Of a stretch of DNA of 7,529 nt, positions 1 through 5,961 are shown in pieces. This DNA comes from Acidobacteriaceae bacterium. Its GTDB lineage: Bacteria; Acidobacteriota; Terriglobia; Terriglobales; Acidobacteriaceae. The notes below the pieces were generated by a model, which ran no database searches, was not told where the DNA came from, and saw only the letters and a program-made list of their open reading frames with translations. Positions within the stretch are counted from its first letter, which is position 1; each line of letters begins with the position of its first letter. Made by a program: the position numbers and the translations under genes. The DNA lies in assembly GCA_003140705.1 (NCBI GenBank), contig PLKU01000339.1, positions 1 through 7,529 of the forward strand. Direction: 5' to 3'.

Positions 1-16
1 TCGCTACTTCCTTTCC

Positions 17-40
17 TGTAGGGCTCTTGCATCCCCTACA
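17..40. repeat. Short hairpin at left edge
   Basis: A perfect 7-bp inverted repeat, TGTAGGG (17-23) and CCCTACA (34-40), encloses a 10-nt loop. No T-tract follows on either strand, so an intrinsic terminator is not supported. It lies directly outside repeat copy A and may belong to the flank of that element. No gene is visible to its left in the window. Confidence 0.4.
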
Positions 41-44
41 ACAT

Positions 45-150
45 GCCGGTTTATCCCGGCGCTCTCCCGATAGCCGGTGATCCAACCGGAACCTGGAAAG
101 ATGGAGATTTGCCCGCTGCCAGCACTCAATGAGTGCCTCGGCGATTTAGC
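45..150 (+). repeat. Dispersed intergenic element, copy A
   Basis: This is the first of five related intergenic copies. The left stem CCGG(T)TTATC (46-55) pairs with GATAGCCGG (69-77), with one bulged base and one G-U pair. It is followed by the core CCGGT-gatcca-ACCGG (74-89), then AACC, and 49 nt after the core start by a 15-bp palindrome GCACTCA-A-TGAGTGC (122-136). The distal box TCGGCGATTTAGC is at 138-150. Similarity to the inverted copy D seems to continue to about 178. The copy lies downstream of the HTH gene, whose stop is at 220-222. The remainder of 1-219 holds no supportable gene; a GTCAACT direct repeat (151-157 and 171-177) is the only other pattern seen. Confidence 0.75.
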
Positions 151-219
151 GTCAACTGAGAAGAATAACGGTCAACTTCCGGCTAAAAGATGCACAGAAA
201 TTATCCGAAGCGATGCGGG

Positions 220-468
220 TTACGCTTCCAATGAACCCGTCAACTCATGCGTGGCTTGAGCCGAGCCCTCTTCATAGGACAGGAGATCGCCAGGCTGACA
301 GTCAAGCACTTCGCACAGCCGCTCCAACGTGCTAAAGCGAACGGCCCTGGCCCTGCCAGCCTTGAGGACGGAGAGATTCTGCGGAGTGATCCCCACCAGT
401 TCGGCCAGCGTGTTCAACCGCATCTTCCGCCGGGCGAGCATCACGTCCACATTGACGATAATCGGCAT
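220..468 (-). CDS. Small Cro/C1-type (XRE) HTH regulator, YozG-like
   Basis: This encodes an 82-residue protein that is almost entirely one helix-turn-helix domain (about residues 5-66) plus a short acidic tail. LAELVGITPQNLSVLKAGRA (residues 21-40) is the HTH helix pair, and STLERLCEVLDCQPGDLL (46-63) is the hallmark end of this small family. It probably binds DNA as a dimer in the cytoplasm. I chose the ATG at 466-468 because AAGGGAG lies about 5 nt upstream; the longer open frame to 765 runs antisense through the DUF2975 gene and is not protein-like. It lies 20 nt behind the DUF2975 gene, matching the usual pairing of DUF2975 proteins with small HTH proteins (YoaS/YozG in Bacillus). That pairing suggests it regulates this operon, perhaps through the CGATA sites near 2297-2348. 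That link is inferred. Confidence 0.9.
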   Translation of the reverse strand: MPIIVNVDVMLARRKMRLNTLAELVGITPQNLSVLKAGRARAVRFSTLERLCEVLDCQPGDLLSYEEGSAQATHELTGSLEA

Positions 469-488
469 GGTTGCTCCCTTCCTCCCGT

Positions 489-1007
489 TCAGATGGTGAG
501 TTCGTTCTCTTCGCGCAAGTCCACGGCCATATCCATAAACCACGCGATCACGATAATGACGATCCCGATGACGAGCGAGTCGGCGTGGCCGTGGAACGTC
601 TTCGCGGGCCGCGCCGATAGGGCGAGCGACGAGATCCAAAGGAAGTTCACGACGCCCCACAGCAGACATGCAATGCCAAACTGACGAAGCTGCCCGACCG
701 AATCCCTGGTGAAAATCTCCCCGCGGGAGTAGTTCCCGAAGAGCAGATGCAGGTGATAAATGCATTTGAACAGGACGCCAAACGCAAGAGCGGTCACCGC
801 GCCCAATATAAGGCGACGACCGAGCGGCAATCCGACAGTCTGGAATATGACGTTGTCGTAGTTAATCCCTCCCACTCCAAAGGCTACGCATACAACACAG
901 CAAAGGCCTAAGAGCGTAACCAGCGCCAACAGCACTTTGCAGATCACCCGAAGGTTGATGCTGACTTTCTTGATCTTTTGAAGCTTTGCCCGAGTGTCAG
1001 TTTGCAT
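489..1007 (-). CDS. DUF2975 family four-helix membrane protein
   Basis: This encodes a 172-residue integral membrane protein with four hydrophobic segments, at about residues 22-44, 64-84, 110-130 and 144-160. The family signature is present: RGEIFTRDSVGQLRQFG (95-111) in the loop before the third helix, and a C-terminal ENELTI ending. The ATG at 1005-1007 has a strong AAGGAGG four to five nt upstream. DUF2975 has no known biochemical activity. It is almost always encoded next to a small XRE HTH protein, as here (20 nt downstream), and may be a membrane partner or sensor for that regulator. The upstream secreted gene ends 31 nt before it. The first 15 codons are strikingly similar at DNA level to the start of that upstream gene, with 20 of 21 bases matching between 970-990 and 2228-2248. 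Family assignment is firm; function is unknown. Confidence 0.9.
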   Translation of the reverse strand: MQTDTRAKLQKIKKVSINLRVICKVLLALVTLLGLCCVVCVAFGVGGINYDNVIFQTVGLPLGRRLILGAVTALAFGVLFKCIYHLHLLFGNYSRGEIFTRDSVGQLRQFGIACLLWGVVNFLWISSLALSARPAKTFHGHADSLVIGIVIIVIAWFMDMAVDLREENELTI

Positions 1008-1038
1008 AAAGCCTCCTTCAAACCATTTGCTATGTCAG

Positions 1039-2265
1039 TTATTTAGGTGCGATGCTACTCCTCTTGCGATTGAGGCAATTTTGTTTAATCATCGGAAAGT
1101 AAGCCTTAAGATCCGGCAGCTTAGGTACGACAAGAACAGGGTTTTCTGCACCAGCCACAATCGACTGATCGAATTCCTTCAGCGTCCCTGCTCCAGGCAT
1201 TCCCATCAACGCCATTCGCCGCATCGATTCCGCCATGTAATCACCATCCAATGCGATGTCAGCGGGCATTGGCTCCGTTAGTCTCAAATCCTGAGGACCG
1301 AGGTAAAGGAAGGCATCGACCAAATCTGCCATGGGCTTTTGTTCATTCTTGGGGAGTTCGTCGTGCACATTGCAGTCGTTGTCCGTCCAGACCGTTGGCG
1401 GATAAAACTGACCTAGCCCTAAGGCGCCAAGCCAGGTTCCTTTGGCCCGAGCAAGCGATGGGACCGGCCAGCTTGCGAATGAGCTCCTGGCCAGGGTGGG
1501 CAAGCCCGTGTCGAAGTTGCCGAGGTCGGTGATGATGAAGGTTCGGTTTGGATAGTCCTTCTCAAAGATCGTCACGGCGTTTCCGGCGTCGACCCCAGCT
1601 CCATGCATGAGATGAAAATTGCCGAACAGCATGAGAGCCTTGCGATGTTTCGAGAGAACCTCTTTCTCCATCACAGAGGCGATGCTTGCATCACGGTCGG
1701 AGAATTTCGCTGTGTCCTGGGAGCTTTTGACTTGGTCCCAGTCAATTGGAGGATCGCCAGCCAGCACCCGAAGGCGCTTCCCTGGCGGGAGCTTCTGATT
1801 GATTGCGCGCACGAGAGGGAAAAGCTGCTCAAAGAATCCCGACATGCCGCACATCGGCTGCGTCGTGTTCCGCCATACTTTCCTAGCTTCCGTGAACGGC
1901 ACATCCTCACCGGCTATATAACGGTCCAGAATGGGTTGGTACAGCGAGTTGCCGCACTCGACTGCAATGTCGTTTACTTTTCCCGAAAACGCTGGATCGC
2001 GGATCAGCGAAAGAATGAAATCATCTAAATCTTTCATCCCATGGCCTTCTGGGATACCCACTACTTCGTACTTGTCGAAGGCGGCGACGATGGCAGGTAC
2101 AGCAGGTTCCGGAGTTGGTTCCGAGCCCATCGGCTTTGTCTGCGGCTGTATTTGAGCTTGGCTTACTGCCGGGATCACAGCCACGAGGAACAGCAACACG
2201 CCTAAGCATAAGCGCTGGAGGGAGTTGTTGATCTTTTGAAGATTTGCCTGAATTTCGGGTCGCAT
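1039..2265 (-). CDS. Secreted EreA/ChaN/Tiki-superfamily-like protein
   Basis: This encodes a 408-residue exported protein. A signal peptide covers about residues 1-37 (hydrophobic core LGVLLFLVAVIPAV, cleavage near SQA/Q), followed by a short Pro-rich linker (40-56). The body has features of the EreA/ChaN/Tiki fold: VVGIPEGHG (68-76) with E73 and H75, an acidic strand end AVECGN (101-106), and a later LFGNFHLMHG (213-222) with H218 and H221. These resemble the paired Glu-x-His and Gly-x-x-His sites of that superfamily. LVDAFLYLGPQDLRL (315-329) near the C-terminus is also typical. The substrate is unknown. The ATG at 2263-2265 is preferred over one at 2322 because AGAGGA lies 6-7 nt upstream and the signal peptide begins there; the longer start would lie on the -35 box. 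It is the first gene of the operon with DUF2975 and the HTH regulator. It could also be a distinct conserved soil-bacterial family with only fold-level similarity. Confidence 0.7.
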   Translation of the reverse strand: MRPEIQANLQKINNSLQRLCLGVLLFLVAVIPAVSQAQIQPQTKPMGSEPTPEPAVPAIVAAFDKYEVVGIPEGHGMKDLDDFILSLIRDPAFSGKVNDIAVECGNSLYQPILDRYIAGEDVPFTEARKVWRNTTQPMCGMSGFFEQLFPLVRAINQKLPPGKRLRVLAGDPPIDWDQVKSSQDTAKFSDRDASIASVMEKEVLSKHRKALMLFGNFHLMHGAGVDAGNAVTIFEKDYPNRTFIITDLGNFDTGLPTLARSSFASWPVPSLARAKGTWLGALGLGQFYPPTVWTDNDCNVHDELPKNEQKPMADLVDAFLYLGPQDLRLTEPMPADIALDGDYMAESMRRMALMGMPGAGTLKEFDQSIVAGAENPVLVVPKLPDLKAYFPMIKQNCLNRKRSSIAPK

Positions 2266-2294
2266 ACAAGTTCCTCTCGAAAGCCTTAGATCTG

Positions 2295-2322
2295 ATGATA
2301 TCGGAAATATCGCGATTGTCAA
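2295..2322 (-). promoter_or_regulatory. Sigma70-type promoter of the three-gene operon
   Basis: Read on the minus strand, TTGACA (2322-2317) and TATCAT (2300-2295) are separated by 16 nt. The -35 hexamer is perfect and the -10 matches TATAAT at four positions. Transcription would start near 2288, about 23 nt before the ATG at 2265, leaving room for the AGAGGA ribosome binding site. The surrounding 2297-2348 is much more AT-rich than the rest of the window. Confidence 0.65.
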
Positions 2323-2348
2323 TATATAATTATTGTTAAACGATATTT
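2297..2348. promoter_or_regulatory. Candidate operator: CGATA/ATATCG repeats
   Basis: The arms AAATATCG (2305-2312) and CGATATTT (2341-2348) form an 8-bp perfect inverted repeat around the -35 box. GATATC (2297-2302) overlaps the -10, and the palindrome ATCGCGAT (2309-2316) fills the spacer next to the -35. In all, CGATA or its complement occurs at 2299-2303, 2309-2313 and 2341-2345, with a further ATCG at 2354-2357. The placement is what one would expect of a repressor binding site, and the HTH protein of the same operon is the obvious candidate. Binding is inferred. Confidence 0.45.
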
Positions 2349-2636
2349 ACTTATCGCAGTGCGGTTGTGCAGACCACTTTGGCCTGGGAAGTACGAGCGA
2401 CACGCTCCAAAGCCTGAATATATTTCGGCAAACTGTTTCTAACAGGCCAACTCGCGTTTCCAGCATCGATTTCCTTCGAATCACGGACTGGCGATTTGTG
2501 CGAAGCGAGGACTTCTAAGGCGATCGCTGAAGTGAAGCCTGTTCCGGAGATTGATAAAGTGATTGGTAAAGAATGTGTTTGGCGTTTCGAACTTCTTAGC
2601 TTCGCGAGCCGTATATCCGATCGGGAGAAGGTCGAG
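2349..2636. other. Divergent intergenic region, no gene supported
   Basis: These 288 nt separate the operon promoter from the plus-strand hydrolase. The hydrolase frame is open back to a TTG at 2496, but the 47 extra residues do not resemble a leader and would bury the signal peptide, so I treat them as untranslated. TTGATA at about 2551 could be a -35 for the hydrolase, but no good -10 follows. A stretch at 2489-2510 resembles the distal tail of repeat copy B (5888-5911). Confidence 0.4.
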
Positions 2637-3842
2637 TTGAAAACACGAATCTTCACTGCTGCTCTTGGGTTATGTATGTGCTTTGGCTCAGTGTTCGCGG
2701 TTTCACAAACATCTTCATTCCGATTCCTGCAAACACCTGGCCCGTATCCGGTGGGATTGAAGGTCGTCTATCAGTACGATCGCTCACGCGCATATCCTGC
2801 TTCGCGTAAGGACCCGTTAAAGTCCTCTTTGGGAGAGAACGGCCGTCCCTTACAGACACTAGTCTGGTATCCGTCGTTGAAAGCCGCGGGCGAACCGATG
2901 ACGGTTGGCAATTATGCCCAACTGGCAGACACGGAGATTCACTTCAACGCGGCAGATGGCAAAGAGAATCGGTGGCGTTCGCTGCTGACGACGTCCTGGG
3001 ATGTCCCGCTGCGGGCGATGCGGGAGGCGAAACCGGCAGACGGGCATTATCCGGTTCTTATTTATGCTCCCAGCGATTCTTCCGTTGCGTGGGAGAACGC
3101 CGATCTGTGCGAATATCTTGCCAGTCATGGCTACGTCGTTGTTGCGAGTCCATCTGTTGGGATCGCGACGCGCGATATGACGGACAATCTGGACGGAACC
3201 AATGCACAGGCTCGCGACATCTCTTTTCTCATCACCTATGCCAAGTCACTCCCCGACACGGATCTGTCTGCGGTTGCCGTGGTGAGCTGGAGCTGGGGAG
3301 GAATCTCGGGCCTGTTTGCCTCAGCACGAGACACTCGCATCGATGCCTTGGTGGAGATGGACGGCAGCATGCGCTATCATCCCGGCCTTGTGAAAAGAGC
3401 CGGGGACGTCCATCCAGAACGAATGAACATACCGCTTCTTTGCTTTACTAGAAACGTCAGTTTTGAAGATCTGGAAAATGACGACGTTCCTCCCGCAGAC
3501 AAAGTTGGTCCAAACGTTCTCAACGCCTGGATTCATGGTGATCTCCTCACTGTGAATATGCTGGGTATGGCACACCCAGAGTTCAGCTCCATGTTTCAAC
3601 GCAGGGAGAGTGCACAACGCTTTGCGGAGAACCAGGTAGCCGACTACGGACGGGAGGACGCCAATACGAGTTATGCCTGGGTTGCGCTCTATACTCTGAA
3701 CTTTCTGGATGCCTACTTGAAACACGAGGCTTGGGCGAAGGCGTTTCTAAAAAAGACTCCCGCTGAAAATGGCGTTCCGAAGCATTTCATGGACTTCAGG
3801 TCTCGTCCTGCGCAGAAACCATCTGGTGCGAACAGTAGGTAA
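2637..3842 (+). CDS. Secreted alpha/beta hydrolase (dienelactone hydrolase/PAF-AH-like)
   Basis: This encodes a 401-residue exported hydrolase. A signal peptide covers residues 1-23 (KTR, then a hydrophobic core ending FAVSQ). A strand HYPVLIYAPSDSS leads to the oxyanion region, followed by CEYLASHGYVVVASPSVG, the usual alpha/beta-hydrolase pattern of a turn after an early strand. The nucleophile elbow is VVSWSWGG with Ser219; the family norm is G-x-S-x-G, so the first Gly is Ser here. Asp242 (EMDGS) and His313 (GMAHPEFSS) fit the remaining triad. It probably cleaves an ester or similar small substrate in the periplasm; the substrate is unknown. I chose TTG at 2637 because GGAGAAGG lies 5 nt upstream and the signal peptide starts there; another TTG at 2496 gives an unsupported extension. 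It is divergent from the DUF2975 operon and convergent with the nitrilase gene. Confidence 0.8.
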   Translation: MKTRIFTAALGLCMCFGSVFAVSQTSSFRFLQTPGPYPVGLKVVYQYDRSRAYPASRKDPLKSSLGENGRPLQTLVWYPSLKAAGEPMTVGNYAQLADTEIHFNAADGKENRWRSLLTTSWDVPLRAMREAKPADGHYPVLIYAPSDSSVAWENADLCEYLASHGYVVVASPSVGIATRDMTDNLDGTNAQARDISFLITYAKSLPDTDLSAVAVVSWSWGGISGLFASARDTRIDALVEMDGSMRYHPGLVKRAGDVHPERMNIPLLCFTRNVSFEDLENDDVPPADKVGPNVLNAWIHGDLLTVNMLGMAHPEFSSMFQRRESAQRFAENQVADYGREDANTSYAWVALYTLNFLDAYLKHEAWAKAFLKKTPAENGVPKHFMDFRSRPAQKPSGANSR

Positions 3843-3869
3843 TCTTAGCTACGAACTATAGATGTGTAG

Positions 3870-3885
3870 GCGCTTCTCTAAGCGC
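3870..3885 (+). repeat. Hairpin downstream of the hydrolase gene
   Basis: GCGCTT-CTCT-AAGCGC is a perfect 6-bp stem with a 4-nt loop, 27 nt after the hydrolase stop codon. It may help end transcription or protect the 3' end, but no T-tract follows, so a classical intrinsic terminator cannot be claimed. Confidence 0.4.
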
Positions 3886-3943
3886 ATATCGGTAGACCCC
3901 TTCTGGCGAGTATTGGATACATGGAGTTCTCGATCTGATGCAG

Positions 3944-3956
3944 CCCCGGTTCGGGG
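3944..3956. repeat. GC-only hairpin between convergent genes
   Basis: CCCCG-GTT-CGGGG is a perfect 5-bp stem with a 3-nt loop, in the middle of the 306-nt gap between the convergent hydrolase and nitrilase genes. It is not followed by a T-run on either strand. That gap otherwise contains the hairpin at 3870, repeat copy D and no supportable gene. Confidence 0.35.
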
Positions 3957-3974
3957 TCTGTTAGAGAAGCCTGA

Positions 3975-4131
3975 ATCGGCAACGCTCGAGCCAAGTGAAC
4001 GCTTCTTGAGCTCGACTGGCGACTTCAGCCCGAAGCACTCATTGAGCCTTGATTGACCTGTTCTTGGAGTTCCGGGTGGATTGTCGGCAAACCGGAAATT
4101 TTCCCAAAACGGGGTTCTGTCCGGTTTGCCG
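3975..4131 (-). repeat. Dispersed intergenic element, copy D (inverted)
   Basis: This is the only copy on the minus strand. Its stem is perfect over 12 bp: CGGCAAACCGGA (4085-4096) and TCCGGTTTGCCG (4120-4131), with a 23-nt loop. Reading leftward on the minus strand follow the core (ATCCACCCGGAAC, with one mismatch to copy A), then GCTCAATGAGTGC (4047-4035), which matches the palindrome of copy A at the equivalent place, then TTCGGGCTGAAGTCGC. Similarity to the tail of copy A continues toward about 3975. The core-to-box distance is 55 nt, as in copy B; copies A and C have 65-66. The stem ends 17 nt from the nitrilase stop codon. Confidence 0.75.
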
Positions 4132-4137
4132 GTTGGG

Positions 4138-4165
4138 GCTGATTCAGCTCACTTGGCAAGTGAGC
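4138..4165. repeat. Tandem hairpins over the nitrilase stop codon
   Basis: GCTGA-T-TCAGC (4138-4148) abuts GCTCACTT-GGC-AAGTGAGC (4147-4165), an 8-bp perfect stem with a 3-nt loop. The second includes the TGA stop codon (4151-4149) and the last codons of the nitrilase gene. There is no T-tract. It may be a 3' stability structure or coincidental. Confidence 0.4.
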
Positions 4166-5002
4166 CAACGGCCAGATCGATAACGTGGAGATCAGTGTCG
4201 CGGTCGCGGGCAATGAAGAGGATTCGACCTTCGCCATCGACAACCAGGCTCGAGCCACCGTAAGTCCAGCCCGACCACGGGCCGTGCGTCATTTCTCCCA
4301 CAAGATCAACGCCCGCCATTGGGCATCGCATTTGGGCCGCTCGGCGCTTGACAAGTTCCTCGAGTTCCCTTGAGTGCTCGGGCCATTTGTCATTAGCCGC
4401 AGCCCATCCGTACGGAACCAGCATCAGATCCGGCTTGAGAGCCTTCAGTCGCTCGACGAAAGCATCGGTGAAGGTGTCGGCGCAAATGAGCACGGCGATC
4501 CTTCCAAACTCGGTTTCGACCACGCCGATATCGTCCGGTCGACCCTGTGAATATGGCGGTGTCATGAGCTCTGGCAGCACATTGATCTTCCGGTGCTTCC
4601 AGAGCATTTTGCCAGATTTGTCCATGAGAATTGCTGTGTCGTAGAGTCGGTCGCCATCTTTTTCATCGAGGCCAATGGCGACCATTAAGCCATACTTATG
4701 CGCCAAAGTACCGATACGACTGCTGTCTTACCTGGAATTGGTTCCGCAAGACGATGTGCATCGGGATTTTCCCAACCAAGGATTGACGACTCGGGGAACA
4801 CTGCGATTTGCGCATGTTCCGCCGCGGCCTGCTCATGCGCATACTCGATGCGGCGAAAGTTGCCTTCACGATCGCTATCGATAACGAGAATCTGGCAAAT
4901 GGCGAGGCGGACGGAGCCCTTGGGAACTGCTTCGGCCATCCCTTGAACCGATGAGAACAGTACTCCAACTGAAATGAAAAGGCTGAGAGAATCATTCAAC
5001 AT
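4149..5002 (-). pseudogene. Secreted nitrilase-superfamily (C-N) hydrolase, frameshifted
   Basis: Two frames together make one carbon-nitrogen hydrolase of about 284 residues, a normal length for the family. The first frame (5002 to about 4730) has a signal peptide (1-27), the strand VRLAICQ and AVFPES with catalytic Glu71, running to AEPIPG. The second (from 4729/4727 to 4149) begins DSSRIGTLAHKYGLMVAIGL. It carries catalytic Lys (HRK, about 139), a Glu in VLPEL (about 145) and Cys (LICADTF, about 174), followed by the usual C-terminal strands. Between GGT (4732-4730) and GAC (4727-4725) only AA remains, so a single base has been lost, probably in an A-run. Unshifted, the first frame ends at 4685. 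The active site is complete, so the lesion is recent or a sequencing error. The ATG at 5000-5002 has AAAGGAG 7-8 nt upstream. An amide or nitrile substrate is likely but unidentified. Confidence 0.85.
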
Positions 5003-5079
5003 GTGCCATCTCCTTTGTGCGCATCTTGACCTGCAACGAGATCTGTATCAGAAAGAATACCGGGAATAAGGTCTTCGAT

Positions 5080-5145
5080 CGGAAACATGCGTGATTTGGC
5101 TCAGGGTTACTTCCTGTTTGCCGGTAAACCGACCGGAACCCGAGC
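5080..5145 (+). repeat. Dispersed intergenic element, copy E (shortened)
   Basis: CGGAAACA (5080-5087) pairs with TGTTTGCCG (5115-5123) with one bulged base, enclosing a 27-nt loop. The core CCGGT-aaaccg-ACCGG-AACCCG (5121-5142) follows and is the cleanest match to the shared core. The distal box is absent or diverged; CTCGGCGTAGAGATCG inside the next gene (about 5162-5177) is only a weak match. The core ends within a few nt of the stop codon (5149-5147) of the LprI-like gene. Confidence 0.6.
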
Positions 5146-5146
5146 A

Positions 5147-5686
5147 TCAGTGCATTCCAACCTCGGCGTAGAGATCGCCTAGAGCGTTCATGTGACTGCG
5201 GGTAAGGGTTATCAGACAGGTCTCATACAGATAGGAACGGCTGGTACCCGCATTCTTCTGTGGACCCGCAAAGGCATTGCAAGCCTGCTCGCGATAGTTA
5301 TGCCAAGTCGCTTCGGCATCATCCAAGGGAGTGGCCGCAACAGAGCCACGAGTTAGGTCTCTCGGACCACCTACCAACGCGTTGAGGGCCACAATTTCGA
5401 CTTGATAATTGCGCTCGGTTGAGTTGAATTCCTGAACGGAGCATTGATTCATATCGACGGTAGAAAGAGCTTTGGGGCAAAGTGGTTGTTTGGAACGTTC
5501 CTGCTCGGCACGTAAAGCTGCATAGGCGCGGTCGTGCAATTCACGTAGCTGCTGAATAGGAGTGTGATCAGACGGCGTCGAAGTTGCCGGTGACGAATCG
5601 GCGGTCACAGATGCCTTATTCTGGCCGACAAGAGCTGTCGGCAAGAGAGAGATGGAAGCTAAAAGCAGGCGAACCATTCTTCCCAT
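5147..5686 (-). CDS. Secreted LprI-like (DUF1311) protein
   Basis: This encodes a 179-residue exported protein. A signal peptide covers residues 1-21 (MGRMVR, then LLLASISLLPTALVG), followed by a Ser/Thr/Pro-rich linker (25-44) and the DUF1311/LprI N-terminal-type domain. Family features are CPKALSTVDMNQCSVQEF (70-87), the Trp-containing WHNYREQAC (128-136) and GTSRSYLYETCLITLTRSH (147-165). Cys70, Cys82, Cys136 and Cys157 could form two disulfides in the periplasm. LprI of Mycobacterium inhibits lysozyme, but most members of this domain family have no tested role, so inhibitor function is not claimed. The ATG at 5684-5686 has a perfect AGGAGG 4 nt upstream, so the upstream ATG at 5713, without a site, is rejected. 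Repeat copies flank it on both sides (E after the stop, B upstream). Confidence 0.85.
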   Translation of the reverse strand: MGRMVRLLLASISLLPTALVGQNKASVTADSSPATSTPSDHTPIQQLRELHDRAYAALRAEQERSKQPLCPKALSTVDMNQCSVQEFNSTERNYQVEIVALNALVGGPRDLTRGSVAATPLDDAEATWHNYREQACNAFAGPQKNAGTSRSYLYETCLITLTRSHMNALGDLYAEVGMH

Positions 5687-5690
5687 GAAT

Positions 5691-5713
5691 CCTCCTCTAT
5701 GCGATTTTCGCAT
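5691..5713 (-). promoter_or_regulatory. RBS and leader hairpin of the LprI-like gene
   Basis: AGGAGG (5696-5691 on the minus strand) gives an optimal ribosome binding site for the ATG at 5686. Immediately upstream, ATGCGA-AAA-TCGCAT (5713-5699) is a perfect 6-bp stem with a 3-nt loop, ending 2 nt before the Shine-Dalgarno. It could stabilise the leader or influence initiation. A promoter for this gene is not clear. Confidence 0.45.
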
Positions 5714-5788
5714 CGAAGGGCATTACACCGATACATGGGCTTCACTGATCACACATCGCTGTTTGGAATGCAGTAGTTCCTGAATCGT

Positions 5789-5938
5789 CGGCTATCCGGA
5801 CATTACCCCATTTTCGAGTTCTGTCCGGATAGCCGGTCAACCGACCCGAACCCGGGAATTTGCCTTCCAGGCGCTCATTTTGATACTCGGCGATGTAGCG
5901 CGAAGCCGAGGCTGTCGAAGCGCAATTCGAGTTTCCCG
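5789..5938 (+). repeat. Dispersed intergenic element, copy B
   Basis: This copy has the strongest stem: CGGCTATCCGGACA (5789-5802) and TGTCCGGATAGCCG (5822-5835), a perfect 14-bp inverted repeat with a 19-nt loop. Next come the core CCGGT-caaccg-ACCCG-AACCCGGG (5833-5855), GCGCTCATTTTGATACTCGG and the distal box TCGGCGATGTAGCG (5887-5900). An extra inverted repeat CTCGGC (5886-5891) and GCCGAG (5905-5910) is present. The tail seems to run to about 5938. It lies between the LprI-like gene and the stop codon (5962-5964) of the membrane protein gene. The remainder of 5714-5961 shows no gene. Confidence 0.8.
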
Positions 5939-5961
5939 GTGCTGAACTGATACCGATGAAC

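Noticed and set aside
469..765. Longer start for the HTH gene giving 181 residues
   Set aside because: The extension is antisense-frame reading through the DUF2975 gene on the same strand, Arg/His-rich and not protein-like; the ATG at 468 has a good ribosome binding site.
1603..2028. 141-codon plus-strand frame opposite the secreted EreA/ChaN-like gene
   Set aside because: It lies entirely antisense to a well-supported gene and has no ribosome binding site or domain.
2496..2636. N-terminal extension of the hydrolase gene from TTG at 2496
   Set aside because: It has no ribosome binding site and would place 47 residues before a clear signal peptide; the TTG at 2637 has GGAGAAGG at good spacing.
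2972..3451. 159-codon plus-strand frame inside the hydrolase gene
   Set aside because: It is a shadow of the hydrolase in another frame; the Arg/Cys/Gly/Ser-rich composition has no recognisable domain.
3870..3885. Rho-independent terminator after the hydrolase gene
   Set aside because: The stem is good, but the sequence after it has no T-tract, so it is listed only as a hairpin.
4696..4995. Third-frame ORF over the nitrilase N-terminal half
   Set aside because: It is a shadow frame; the nitrilase motifs are in the other two frames.
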